Shown here: piece after piece, positions 8,911 through 22,900 of the stretch
Layout: each line of letters begins with the position of its first letter
Numbering within the stretch: the stretch's first letter is position 1
Assembly: GCA_937625935.1 (NCBI GenBank)
Contig: OW569365.1
Coordinates: 186,001 to 250,000, forward strand
Direction: 5' to 3'
Source of the DNA: Tetramitus jugosus
Lineage: Eukaryota > Heterolobosea > Eutetramitea > Acrasida > Vahlkampfiidae
Length of the DNA: 64,000 nt
The notes under the pieces: generated by a model
Told to the model about the DNA's origin: nothing
Seen by the model: the letters and a program-made list of their open reading frames with translations, nothing else
Database searches by the model: none
Made by a program: the position numbers and the translations under genes

Positions 8911-10815
8911 TTATTCGCTCAATGAAATGTATCTGTCATCGCTATGGGATCCAGTTTCATTCTTTGTTGCATTCACAATAAATGGCAGCTGGAACAGTTT
9001 TTTCAACTCTGGTTCATTGATGTACGACCTGCTCACATCCAAAATTTCAAGGAGTTTGAATTGTTCCATTGCGCTCTCCTTCTTCAATACTTGCAAAATG
9101 GCTTTGACACCGGTTGAGGAGAGTGCACCATTTGAAATATCAATGATACGAACTCTTCTTGCGATTGCAGATTTGAAAATCATTGCACAGATGGTATCAA
9201 TCTTCTGATAGTTTCTCAATCCCAGATACTCCAATCGAGGGAACTTGCCATTCTCCTTTCGAGTAAGCAAGAGACTCTGAATGGAACTGGAAGGAATATT
9301 CAGACCATAATCCGAAGTTCCCAACCAGATCTCCAGATGAGCCAAGTTTGGATAACAACCAGCCATGAGCCCTTTGAAAACAGAGTGATCCAAACCACCA
9401 GTGACAAAAGTCAATGAAACCAAGTTGTGGCTCATGATTGGTGAAAGTTTTAGCTCCATCATGCCCTTTGAGGTCAGGTACAATATGTTCGGAAGATCAC
9501 GCAAGACAGGTGTGATGTCTCCGACTCGAATCCATGAGACTTCTGCTTCCTGTTGTTCGATATCGGCCACAGATAAAGCTCTCAAGTGGTTCAATTCCTT
9601 TGCATGTTCACTCAACCAAGATATCAAGTCGACAAAGGTTTCACTGTCCATAAGATCGGATGGATCCTCCCATACTCCCAATGCGAGTTCCTGATACTTT
9701 TCCTTGTTTTTCAAAAAGTCTTCTTGCTGACATTTGAATGTCTTTTCTTCATCGCAACTGTCTTCCTCTGAGAGTTTAATTCTTGGCAGTTTCTTTTTTT
9801 GGTATTGAAGAAGCAAGTATCTTCTCTTGCACAAGTCCATGATACTTGGCTCATTGAAGTCGTTGACGGTTGGAACAATATCTGCAATTTCTTGCTTCTT
9901 GTCTCCCTCACCGCCTTCCTCATCTTTGTTCTCGTTTTCTTCTTCCTCCGCTTCTTCATCTTCTGGCTCTTCTTCCTCCGGCTCTTCCTCACCCTCCTCT
10001 GCTTCCTCCTCGGGTTCATCTTCTGGTTCATCTTTGTCCTCCATTGCATCTTCTTCCTCCTCTGGTTCATCAACAACCTTCTCTCCCGATAGAGCAACTA
10101 CTTGTGCCTTCTTCATCTTCTCAATAAGAGAGTTCAACTTGTCGTGAGTCATCATCAATCTCTCCTTCTTCGCTTTCAGTTGCTTACCCAGTGCAATCCA
10201 ACTGTTCGCTTCAAACACTTGAGAATCAGTCATGTGATGCAACGTATCAAATAGATTGAGCCATGGTCGAACATACATGTCCTTTGCATCAGAAAAGTAC
10301 TGATAGACATACGGTACATAACCTTCCATGGTCAACTGTTCCTTCAATGCTTTCAATTTTTGTGCCTTTTCCTCCTTTTGCTTCTTCTTCTCTTCGCTGC
10401 CCTCTTCCTCGTCATTCTCATCGTCGTCATTCTCGTTGCCACCGTCATCTTCTTCCTCACCTTTCAATTGTAGTCGTTTCATGAGAATGGAGTCCAATGA
10501 CTCTTCATCAGATGACTTCTTCTGATGACTACTACTACCATCAGTATCATTCAAGTACTCTGCAGATAGGGATCTGTTGAGATCAAACTCTTGTTGGATC
10601 AAATGATTCAATTGAGAGATCCAAAAGTGATCATTCTCCCTGTCCATCAACAAATGATTCCACTTTTTACAAGAGAGGGCCACGCGAGACAACAGAGTGC
10701 CAATGTCCAGGAAGGAGAAGACTTGAATGAGCACATCTTCCATTAAGATATGATGGTTGTCGTTGGTGCTAGTGGGACTCAGTTTTATTCTCTTGCTGCT
10801 TGGCTCTTCAGACAT
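8911..10815 (-). CDS. F-box protein with long acidic insert and LRR-like C-terminus
   Basis: 634 residues, no intron. An F-box lies at about residues 22-65 (ILMEDVLIQVFSFLDIGTLL ... CKKWNHLL), so the protein is a likely SCF ubiquitin-ligase substrate receptor that binds Skp1. Two very acidic stretches follow (around residues 110-140 and 245-305, runs of Glu and Asp), then a C-terminal half with leucine-rich-repeat character (LVSLTFVTGGLDHSVF, LEYLGLRNYQKI, LLEILDVSRSYI). The substrate is unknown. The acidic inserts give long open frames on the other strand, which are artefacts of GAA/GAG runs. Its 3' end faces the end of the CMC4 gene 90 bp away. Confidence 0.72.
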   Translation of the reverse strand: MSEEPSSKRIKLSPTSTNDNHHILMEDVLIQVFSFLDIGTLLSRVALSCKKWNHLLMDRENDHFWISQLNHLIQQEFDLNRSLSAEYLNDTDGSSSHQKKSSDEESLDSILMKRLQLKGEEEDDGGNENDDDENDEEEGSEEKKKQKEEKAQKLKALKEQLTMEGYVPYVYQYFSDAKDMYVRPWLNLFDTLHHMTDSQVFEANSWIALGKQLKAKKERLMMTHDKLNSLIEKMKKAQVVALSGEKVVDEPEEEEDAMEDKDEPEDEPEEEAEEGEEEPEEEEPEDEEAEEEENENKDEEGGEGDKKQEIADIVPTVNDFNEPSIMDLCKRRYLLLQYQKKKLPRIKLSEEDSCDEEKTFKCQQEDFLKNKEKYQELALGVWEDPSDLMDSETFVDLISWLSEHAKELNHLRALSVADIEQQEAEVSWIRVGDITPVLRDLPNILYLTSKGMMELKLSPIMSHNLVSLTFVTGGLDHSVFKGLMAGCYPNLAHLEIWLGTSDYGLNIPSSSIQSLLLTRKENGKFPRLEYLGLRNYQKIDTICAMIFKSAIARRVRIIDISNGALSSTGVKAILQVLKKESAMEQFKLLEILDVSRSYINEPELKKLFQLPFIVNATKNETGSHSDDRYISLSE

Positions 10816-10993
10816 GATGGAACAACTTCTTTTTGCTTTTTGTTATTGAGAAAAAAGTTTCCGATCCCTGAGGGAAAAAGGTATGTGCCACATATTCCAG
10901 TTTTTGCTCGTGTTCAGTGACTTTGCGAACTACCGCATAGGGTGAAAGTGGCACATTACAAGAAAACGGTCTCACATATGGAGTTTTTATTAT

Positions 10994-13900
10994 TCATCCA
11001 GGAAAATGATTCATCGGCTGTGAGTCACTGTCTGCAGAGCTTTGTAAATTCACGTAAGACATGTCTGTTGAGTCTGATAGATCTCTTACGTGGTTGTTGG
11101 CACCAAATCTTCGCAAGGATATGATAGACTTCAACTTGTTCTCGTCTTCATTTTTCACCTTGTGCATCTTTCGAGCAAAGATGGCAAATTGGTCATCCTC
11201 TAGAGACGAAACATTCTTATCAAGAGCAAATTCGAACTTCCAAGCATCCAATTTGGAATGATTTCCCTTCTTCTTCCTCAGCGTGAGCACTTGCCAAAAT
11301 ACAAAGAGAATCATTGGTATAATTGCTGCAATGAACATCAAGAAGAACAAGCTAGCAGCAACCGAGGATATTGCCACAACTACATTCTTGGAATACTGTT
11401 GGATATGTTCAGGCTTGGGTGTTGTGGTGGGTGGCAAATGTTTAGGAATTTTAGTCATATTGCAAATAGAATATTGACATGCAATCCAAATTCGATCAAT
11501 TAGCATTGAAGTATTGGTTGACAAGGAGTTAGATTGCTTTCGATTCATAATATGAGATGGTATACTTTGAGCAATGCCCAAATGACCCACAGACAACATT
11601 TGTTTGAATGTATCAACCTGATTCTTCTCCGTTGCGAGTGAAACCGAGCAAATATGGGAGTAACCTTGCTTCAAATTGACATCAATTCTCCATGGCTCAT
11701 CGGGGATTGGATTAGAGGTATTAGTAGTGATATTTTGTCCAGCGAGCCATTCATTAAACAAGGTCTCATTCGTATTGAGCATCTCAATCTCAGGCCTCAC
11801 CAACGCGAGGGTGATTATATGCGATACTCCTAGTTTGAACCCAGTACACTCTTTTGATTCTGAATGAAATGTTCGGTCTCCCAATTGATAAGATATAGAG
11901 AGAGTTTGAGTACCCGCAGTGTTTACGCCAATACTTGAAAGGACAGAGAAGGATGAATCATTTGCTGATATGTGCCACAATTCCAATAAGTTGCCGACAT
12001 GTTTGGTTTCAATAATAAATTCGACCATAATTTGTTGATCGTTGGTGTTAACGAGAGGAGCTTTGGATGTTATCTTGCCTCTTGTTTGAGAATCGGACAG
12101 GTGTGAGGTGATTCTCGACAAAGATCTACTATAAACTCTGTCAAATGGGGTCCAATCAACAACGCTCTCCTTTGGAATTTCAAAAACATCAGTGAGCGTA
12201 TTATTGTCAAATGAGTCATAGAATGCTACAGATTCAGTTTCAAGGTAGTAAAAGAATGCAGGTGTGTAACCTGACGAGAATTTCCTGTCTAACATAGTTA
12301 CAGTCACTTGAACTCTCTCGTTGTTTGCCCCTTCAAAGCGAGGAACTTTACACTCAATAGAGCGTTGATGTTTGCGGTATGACGATTCGTCTACCAGCAT
12401 CTCTCCTCCATTTACTTTCTTCCAAACAAAGTTGCAGGAAATATTTCTATCGATTGCAAACCACGGACCGTGGATGGATATTATATCGCCATAGTAGGCC
12501 GTAGTTGCACTCAATCTTACAATCTCAGGCTTGAAGTAGACAAGAGATATGGATTGTTGAGGAACTACGGTAGAATTTGAGACGGAGTGCAGTACAATTT
12601 CAGTAAACTCCACACTTCCAACATCAGTGGGCCATGTAAAGTCGGGTTTGAAGCATGCGTCACCTGAGAGACCAAGAGTACTACAATTCACTAGTTGTGC
12701 TGTAGCAGTCACATTTGAGATTGGATCAGTCAGCGTGATCTTTGATTGACCATCGAGCATTAAATACTCACCTTCCAATGTAATCCATGTGGTATTCAGG
12801 GAATCTCCTGGAACTCCAGAGGGAGAAAGTTGCTTAGCTAGAGGTGTCCAGTGACCAATGATCGAAAATGATTTGTCGATAAGATCTTGAGGATAACCTA
12901 GAGGATAAAAGTCCACTGTTTTGTTCTTTTGCATAAACATCAGGAGCCGGTTTGTAGTATCTTGGAGATAGATATGGGAGCGGGTCTCATATTTTACATG
13001 AGCAAAGAATCCACCAAATAAATCACTTACTAGCGTTAATTGATCGCCATTCACCTTTGATAGATAGGTTCTTCTCATAACATGGACTGCACCGTCGACA
13101 AATATAATGCCTTGCACTTCTTCCACCGCGGGGAAAGTCTTAAAAGTTATCAGTTCAGAGAAAGTTCCAGATGATGTGACCTTCAAGATCACCACTTTGT
13201 TGGTGGGCTTACGTGCCAGTATATAAACATCACCACTGATCCAATCGATTGTGGCGAATCGATTGCTGTTTGTTTCGATGAGTGGATAGTAGTTGTTTGT
13301 GGAATAAACCTTGTCTGCATTAGAATTTGCCCAGTCCAGGCAATGAATCTTAATATCATCCACCAAGGAGACAATGACGAGAGATTCGTCCTCCACAAAA
13401 ACTGCAGCTTCATTCAGATTTTTGATCTTTTCTTTGGGTGCAACTCTCAGGAGAGTTAGTGATTGCGAACTCACAGAGTAGAGACCATCTTCCCTCAACA
13501 AGTAAAATAGTTTTGAGATTGTGTTGTAGAAGACGTTGGATGAATTCATAGTTGTGAAACTGTACATAGACTTTCCACAGTTAATATCAACAAGTGAGAT
13601 GTTTTGGGATGAACTTTGAGGAAGTGAAACGAGTAAAAATTCACCACTTGACTCACATTGACTCTTGACAATTTCACACTCGACTCCAGAGAACCGAGCA
13701 TCACACAAGCACCTATCAGGAGCGATGCAGCTGCCTTTCCCACTACAAACGTTGGTATCATTGGATAAAAATCCATGACAAACAGGAATATTACATTCAT
13801 CAGCGACATAACCATGATAGCAGCTACAATGATCTGGTGTCACGCATGAGCCATGACTAGAGCATACAAAGGAGTCGTTGGAGAATTGTCCATAACATCG

Positions 13901-16900
13901 CACGACTCGACACATGTCGCCCACATAACCAAATGGACACACTTCGCACTGAATGCCTGAAGTTCCATTCTTGCAAGCGCACGTGTCAGGTGCTTTACAG
14001 TCTCCAAAATAACTACAAACGCTCTCGTTAGTACCACTAATACCGAAACAGATAGGAGTTTGGCATTCATATCCAGTGTATTCCGGTGAACATCTACATT
14101 CATCGGGCATAGCGCATTGTCCATGACCAGAGCAGACATTTTGATCTGTGCCTTTCAGACCGAAGCACATATTGACTTCGCATTCATCCCCAACTCGACC
14201 CGTACGACAAGTGCAATTGTTAGGAGATGAACAAGTTCCATTCGATGAACAAACTCGGGGGTCAGTGGATGAATACCCATAACAGATAGGAATATCACAT
14301 TTCTTTCCAGTGTATCCCTTCTCTGGAAGACAAACACATGTATCAGGCGAAACACAATGTCCATTTCCACTACAAACGAGGGAATCAGTCTCATTCCTTG
14401 AATAGCAAACATTGAGTTGGCATTGATCACCTGTTCGACCAACAATGCATTGACATTTGTCAACCCCAATACAGGTTCCATTCGCTGAGCATACAGATGC
14501 ATCAGTTTCATTGGTTCCATAACACATTGATAACTGACACTCCAAACCTGTACGTCCAAATGTTCGACTACAGTTGCATGAATCAGCATATATACATGAA
14601 CCCACTCCAGAGCAAGTATCCCTATGATCGTAAGGAATTCCAAAACATATTGGTTCCGAACAATCAGCTCCTTTCCATCCATACGTACAATTACACTTGT
14701 CTACAGAATAACAATCGCCATGGCCACTACAAACCATTGAATCAGTTTCGTTTCTGGAGAAGCACACATTAAATTCGCATTTTGTACCTGTTCGACCGAA
14801 GCCACATTGACAAGTATCTGTGTAGATACATGAACCTCGACCAGAACAAACATCAAGATTAGTAGCCGTAATTCCGAAGCATATTGGAATATTACAGTCA
14901 AATCCAGTCCACTCATTCATAGAACAGTTGCACTTGTGTGGTGCAACACATTGTCCGTGATGATGGCAAGCAAGTTTATCTGTTTCATTGAACCCAAAAC
15001 AGTTGTTCAATTCGCAATTGAGACCCACACGTCCTTCACTACATAGACACACATTCGGTTCATAGCAGAATCCATATCTGGAACAAACAGATGAATTTGT
15101 GCCCCATACACCATAACATCGAGGGATGCTACAATCTCTGCTGACCCACCCATCCGTACAGTTACATTTGTCGGGCTTATAACAAGATCCATGAGTTGAA
15201 CACACTTCCGGATCGGTAGTGTTGACGCCAAAACAACTTGGATAGAAGCAATCCAGACCATAGTAACCATAATGGCATTCACATGTGTCTGGAGCGACAC
15301 ATTCTCCATGATTGGAGCAAACATTTAAGGTGTCGTTTGAGAGTTTTCCATAACAAATGGGATATTGACATTCGTTTCCGGTGTAGCCATCATCACAAAC
15401 GCAATTCTGAGGCGAGCTACATACACCATGCGTTGAGCATACAGAGTGATCCACATCTAGTTTTCCATAGCAATCAATGTATTGACATTCAGTTCCCTTA
15501 TAACCTGTCAGACATTCACATTTATCTGGTTGCGTACAATTTCCCCTTCCATGACACACTTGGGTGTAGTTGTATTCCAAAATTCCATAACATACATTCT
15601 GTTCACACTCCAAACCACCATATCCACGCAGACAAACACAAAGATCAGAGTTAATACAGTTTCCTTGATTCAGTTGAGAATTACAGGCTGGGGGAACAGT
15701 CGTCAAGTTTTTGCCATAGCAAGTCAATGGGACGCAGTTGCCTTGTAAATCCAACTTGGTCAAACATGTACAATTATTTGGGGCAATACACGTTCCATTT
15801 TTGCCGTAATTGCAAGAGGCAGGATTAGTTGCATTCAATCCAAAGCAAATTGGAGTGCTGCAGTAAGCATCCGTAAATCCAGAGTTGCACTGACACTTGC
15901 CGGGTGCAGTGCATTTTCCATGCGCAGAGCAGTCCTTTGCTGTGGACAGAATGAGGTCAGTTGATGTCTCAGGCGCTTGATAAATAGTTTCAATACCAGT
16001 AATCCTATCAAAATATCTGCTCCTGCAAATAGGATAGCTACAGTTGCCACCTGTATAGCCAGGAACAGGAAGTGTATAACACATACAAACATCTGGTGAG
16101 TAGCACATTCCCTGCCCACTACAGACTAATGGATCGTTTGTGTTTCTTCCATGACATATTGTGTATTGACATCGATCTCCATTGTAGCCATGTGTGCAAT
16201 TACATAATCCAGGGCCAATACATTGTCCTTTGGATGAACATGCCTGTGGATCATTAGAGAGGAAGCCGAAACAATTAATGTATTGACATCTATCACCAGA
16301 CCACTTGTTGAGATCGCAGATGCAAGTATTTAAATACCTACACTCACCTCTACCCGTACAAACATTTGCAACATCAGTCATATTGTAACCAAAGCAAGAT
16401 GTAAATTCACAATTAGTTCCAGAGAAGCCTGGTTTGCAAACACAAGTGTCCCAGTCAGTACATGTACCATTACCAGAACAAACATCAGGATCATCCTGAA
16501 GTATGGAAAAGCAAGTAGTTCCGTTGTAGAGGATCATTGAATGTGTCACTCCAGGAGCCATGTATTCTGTCTTCCTCTGGGTGAACTGTGAGCCAACAAG
16601 TTCGGGAAGATTCTTGTTTGTAGTTGAACCTAATCCCAATTGACCATCAGAGTTAATTCCCCAAGCAAACAACATACCGGAATCAGTGAGAGCAAATGTA
16701 GAACCGCCACCAGAGCTGATTCTGACAACATTATAATTGGTCAGTGATTCCACTCTCGTAGGATAGCACTTGTCAGTCGTTGAATTTAATCCCAACTGAC
16801 CTTTGTCATTTGCTCCCCAGCACCACACTTGATTCTTGAGAGTGAGAGCACAACTAAAGAATTCTCCACCTGATACTTGCTGGACTATTTCCGTTCCCAA

Positions 16901-19900
16901 CCCTTTCACAGGAATTGGAACAGAGGAGAGAGATGTAGGACTACCCTGTCCCAGTTGACATCGTGAGTCATCTCCCCAGCTGTACAAAACACCATCGACC
17001 GTTGTTGCTAGTGAATGTGATGCACCAGCAAATAAGGTGGATGCCTTCTTAATTCCAAATATACTGAGCACACGAATGGGCAAGAGTTTAGATTTGAGCG
17101 TGTCAAGTGTTCCATCTCCGAGTTGTCCATTTGAATTACTGCCCCAAGAGTAAAGTTCTCCACTGACACTGAGAGCTAGACAATGGGCCATGCCACAGGA
17201 AGCAAAGGATACTTTGTTCGGAAGAAGGGAGCCTATGACCTTTGGGAGTCCAAATTGAGTATTATCAGTTCCTAAACCTAACTGTCCTTGTTGGTTGCTT
17301 CCCCATGCGTAAAGCGTGCCATTCGGAGTTGTGACCACAACCGAGGAGTAGCCAACAGCAATGCTCGACACAGCCAATCCTTGCTTTGTAAACGTGGTTA
17401 AAATAGGGGTCGAGTTGCTCGTAAAAGTTCCATCTCCTAATTGCCCTAGCGTGTTTGTTCCAACTGAATATAATTTACCATCAACAGTCAGTGCGATGGA
17501 GAATGCACGACCGGCACTGACGTGTCGAATTGGAATTCTATTGAGTGATGCCCTTGCTTTTATGATTACATTTGTGTTGATCACTCGCCCGTCGCCCAGC
17601 TGCCCGCTTGATCCATCACCCATACTGAATAGATAACCAAATCTTGTTTCATTGCAATTCGTTCCCCTGTAATTTGGCTGACACACACAAGTGTTGTTCG
17701 GAATACACACTCCATTGCCAGAGCAAACTAGAGGATCTGTGTTTCTTAATCCATTACAATAATTCACGCTACAGTCTTTATCTGAGAATTGTTCGGTACA
17801 AGCGCACACATCATCACTCACACAGCGACCTCTACCCGAACAAACATTCTCATCATCTGCTAAAAAGCCAAAACAGGATGTACCATTGTACAAGAAGACG
17901 GTATGTTCAGAGGAAGGAGCGATATGAGTAATGTATCGAATCGAATAATGGTTCGCTACTGGAACGGGACTGGCAGTTGAAAGATAACTACCATCCCCTA
18001 TTTGACCTTGAGTATTGTATCCCCACGAGTAAGCTGATCCATTCAATTTCAATGCAAATGCATAATTTCTACCAGCAAATACTGAGCCAGTGCCCATTAT
18101 TCTTGCATCTGAAATTGGGATCGGGGATCTTATTCCCTGGATGCCTGTGATATTGCAACCGAGTTGCCCCTGAGATGTTCCACCCCATGCGAACACTGAT
18201 CCATCAGAAAAGACAGCATAGGAAGATTCCTCTGATCCTTCTATATACACACTTGTTCTTCCTTTGAAATCAGAGCTCAATACTGGTGTTGGCGAGTAGC
18301 GGTCAAAGCCCTTACTGTCTCCCAGTTGACCGAATGAATTTGAACCCCAAATGTAAATGACACCAAAAGGCCCAATACCCATCATGTGATTCCAGCCTGA
18401 TGCGATTCGAAGGATAGGAATATGGTCAATGACTCCTACACCAACTTGCACCGGAACCAAGGATGGCCAATTATCACCATTACCCAATTGACCTTGCGAG
18501 TTCAGTCCCCAGGCATAGATTGTTCCGTCGTCAATTAGAACTGCTGTGTGAGCTTCTCCACACACCGCCTGGACTACCTTTTTGCCGCTGATGCCTGTGG
18601 TGATCAGTGTTGGTGTGAGCTTGTCTGTTAATGAGACATCTCCATTACCGAGCTGACCTCGGTAATTTGTTCCCCAAGAATAAACTCGTCCATCAGAGTC
18701 AACGACCACGGTATGCGCACGACCAGCACATCCTGTGACAACGTGTATTGTATCAAGACCGACAGGAGCTGTAGGATTCAATTTTGTCGTAGTAGTACTA
18801 TCACCGAGTTGACCTTTGTCATTCACTCCCCAACCATACACGCGTCCAAAAGCTGTGATTGCAATTGAAAAGTCTTGACCTGAAGTAACATGAGACACAA
18901 CCTGACCAAACAAGTCTCCAGTGACTGGAACAGGTAATATTTGCGAGAAAGTGTAACCATTACCCAATTGACCAGATGAGCCTTTTCCTAACACAAAAAC
19001 ATATCCATTTACAGCTTGACTACAATCTTCGCCAATGTATCCTGGGCGACACACGCAAGAATCTGCTGCTAAACAAGCTCCTCGACCAGAGCAGGTTCGA
19101 GTATCGTTTGGATAATAGCCAAAGCAGTGGAATGTACTACAGTCAGGTGCATTGTATTTTGGATCACAACTGCAGTAATCTTGAGCGGTACAGTTGCCTT
19201 TGGTGGAACAAACTGTTGGATCATCTGCAAACTTAGAAAAACAAGTCTTGCCATTAAAGAGATAAAAGGAAAAATTATCACCAGCCACGGCTGCTGTGGG
19301 ATAAATGGTTGGAAATTGTTTCTGTACTTGCACCAACCACGGTGTTTTTGTTATATTGTAATCATTATTTCCTAACTGACCAAACGTATTGTCGCCCCAA
19401 GAGAAAGCAGTCTGATTATCAGCAATGGCATGGGCAAATGAACCTCCTGCGCTAATCGTGAGAATTTGCACATTGGAGGGTAAAATGGTAACTTCAGTTG
19501 GTACTTGTTTGTCCACTATGGTACCATCTCCCAGTTGGCCTGCATTATTGGCTCCCCAAGAGTAAACCTTTCCATCAGATGCAATGGCCATCGAGAACGA
19601 CTCACCTGCTGTAATTTGGGAAACAGGTTTGCCATACAATAATCCAGGAACTTGTACTGGTAAAAACTTGTTCGTTTTTGTGCTATCTCCCAATTGGCCC
19701 TTGTCGTTCTTTCCCCATGAATAGACTGTTCCATCAGAACCCAGCGCCATCGAATGATACTTTCCTGCCATTATCTGCACAATTCTCTTATTATTCAAAA
19801 GTGCAGCAACTTTGATTGGCGTATATTTTAGTAAAAATGAATTGTCTCCCAATTCACCATCAAGATTGAAGCCCCAAGTATAGACAGATCCATTCAAAGT

Positions 19901-22900
19901 AAGTGCCATACTGTGGTATCCTCCACATGCTATAGCCACAATCTCTTCCGCCATCAACTCACCGGTAACAGGTGTTGGTGTCAACTGATACTGGTTGGGA
20001 GAATTGATACCTATTTGACCATATTGGTTGGAACCCCACGCAAACACGGTGCCATTTGCTTCCAAAGCCATTGCATGCGATACTCCACCACACAGTCCGA
20101 TGATTTTGGATTCTGCGAGAATATGTTGTTGAAGTCCATTTGAGAATGTAGTGTTATCACCAAGTTGGCCACCAGTGTTTAACCCCCACGTGTATACTTG
20201 TCCATCAAGGGTTTTCACAAGCGAGTATTGATACGCCGGAACTATCAAATTAATTTTTCTCGTTGCAAACATGCTTGCTCTTTCGACGGTTGGTCGAAAA
20301 CCAATTCCTCGACTACCTAACTGAGAATAAGAATCTTGACCTGATGAATACAAATAACCAAGGAAGGCCACTTCACATTTTCTTCCAGAGTATCCCTGGA
20401 AGCAGACGCATGTATCCAACGAAACACATCTTCCTCCACCAGAACATACATTGGGATCTGTTGCGTTTACATCAAAACATTGGGCAACACTACAGTCTCT
20501 GCCTCCATAACTCGGTGGACACTCACAATGATCCACATCTGTACAATTTCCTCTCCAGGAACAAACTGTTGGGTCATCAAAAACGATGCCAAAACAAGAA
20601 ATACCAGAGAAGAGGAACAGAGAATGAGTGGAACCTGTCGAAACACTAGTAATGTATCTCTGGGGTTTCGTATTACCAACAGCAGATGAGTAATTACGAC
20701 TGGTGAAAGTGTAATCTCCAAGTTGACCTCCTGTATTTTGTCCCCAGCCATATGCTGTTCCATTAGATGCCAGTGCGATCGCAAAATTTGAATTCTTTCC
20801 TACAGATATCGAAGTAATTGGATATTCTCCTTGGAAAGGAACGATAGCTGGAATATTACGCGATAAACCGATTGAATTGTCTCCTAATTGACGATTAGGA
20901 GTGTTGGATCCCCATGAATAAAGAGTACCGTTCAGTAAGAGCGCATACGAGCTTTCAATGCCAGCTGCAATTGCCATGACCGGTTCATGTCCGAATAGGC
21001 CGCCAGATCGAACCTCAAAAGGTAAACTTCTGCTATAGTTTGCACCTGATTTTCCATCACCCAACTGCCCCATATTGTTTCTTCCCCACGTGTAAACCGT
21101 TCCATCTTCATTGAGCGCCAGCGAGTGGTATTGACCAGCTGCGACTGAAGTGATCCTTTTAATGTTCAACAAACCTTGAATTTGTTGTGGAACCATGCTG
21201 ATACCACCGCTAATTCCTCTTCCCAATTCTCCATACGTGTTCCTTCCCCAAGAGAACACTCTTCCACTGGATGATAGAGCAAGCGAGTGAGCTTGACCGC
21301 AAGCAATATCAATAACCTTTTCAGATCCGAAATATTGAGTGATATTGGCAGGAATGAGTGATTGCAGAGTATTTCCTGTTCCCAACTGGCCAAATGTATT
21401 TAGACCCCATGAATAGACATTGCTGTTCGAATCAATTGCCAATGTATATCCAGAACAGGCAACAAGTCGAATGATAGGCCGTTCTGGTAGTATCTGAACT
21501 GGGAAATATCGAGTAAAAGTAGTATTGTCGCCAAGTTGACCATAATCATTATTGCCAAAGGCGAAGATACCCTCACTAAGACTCACAGCATAAGAACTGC
21601 CTTCACCAGCGGCTATATAATTGATTGTTGTGAGTGCCAACAAACTTGCTTGTCGAGGATAGTTTTGTGAAACAAAGAATCCATCTCCCAACTGAGAGCT
21701 TGAATCATCCCCAGAAGCATAAAGGAATTGTCTGTCTTTTCCGTTACACATCAGACCAAAGTGGCCAGAATCACAAACGCAAGTATCGGCGAATAGACAC
21801 CTTCCATTGCCTGAGCAAACGAGAGGATTATCAGATGTAAGTCCATAACATTTTGCTATTGAACAATTGGAACCACTGTAACCGAAATCACAGACACAAA
21901 AGTTGTCTTCCACACAAATTCCTCGATATGAGCACACTTTTGGATCATCAGCTAGCACTCCATCACAATATGTACCATTATAAATCAATAGTGAGTGTCT
22001 ATTGCCAGTACCAAACGACACAATAAAACTGACTTGTTGATCGATACGATTCGTATTAAGAGGATATCTAATGATGGGTGTGCTAACATTCAATCCAAGA
22101 TTTTGCTGTGAATTGCTTCCCCAAGAATAACTGACTCCACTACGAGTGGTCACCTGAACAGAAGAACTCCACAAGTTGGCAGACACCAAAGAAACATTTG
22201 TCAAATCATTAATGGTAACAGGGAAGGCTGAAGTCGCAGCAGTTGAATTAATTCCTAGTTGGCCATAACTATTGTCACCCCATGAAATGACTTGTTCATC
22301 CTCAGTAATTGCATATGCGGTTTGGCTTGCTGCTGAAATTTGAGTGGCTGAACGGTTATTAAACAGCCCCTGGATGAGCATAGGAAAGGGAGCGTTGATG
22401 GGGTTCAATGTCCCATCCGCGATTGTTCCCCGCAAGTTTTCTCCCCAGACATACACCTTTCCACGATCTGTTAGCACCATGGAGAACCTGTCTCCAGCAT
22501 CAATTGAGATGACTCTCTTGTTACCCAGTATCTCTCCACTCGAAGTATCAGCATGTAGGAGAACTGGTGATTGAACATACGTTCCATATATTGCTGGAGA
22601 TCCCAACTGTGAATTGGTGTTTTGACCCCATCCATAAATGTATCCATTAGAGGTTAAAGCAAGAGTGTGTTGTGCGCCACAAGCAAGTTCAACAATAGCT
22701 CCGGAATAGCTATTAACTGGTGGATTCACCATGATCGGCGAGTTGCTCCAATAGTATTGACTATTACCTAGAATGCCAGACTTTGCAGGACATCCACTCG
22801 GACAAGGACAAGTCGTATTCTGCACTGGATAAGTGTAGGTTGTACCAGCAGAAGTGAAAGTACAGGAAAGTTGTTGCGACACTGTATTAATACCCCAAGT

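Noticed and set aside
9799-10147. Plus-strand frames rich in Leu/Phe/Ser opposite the F-box gene
   Set aside because: They are the complement of Glu/Asp codon runs, not genes.
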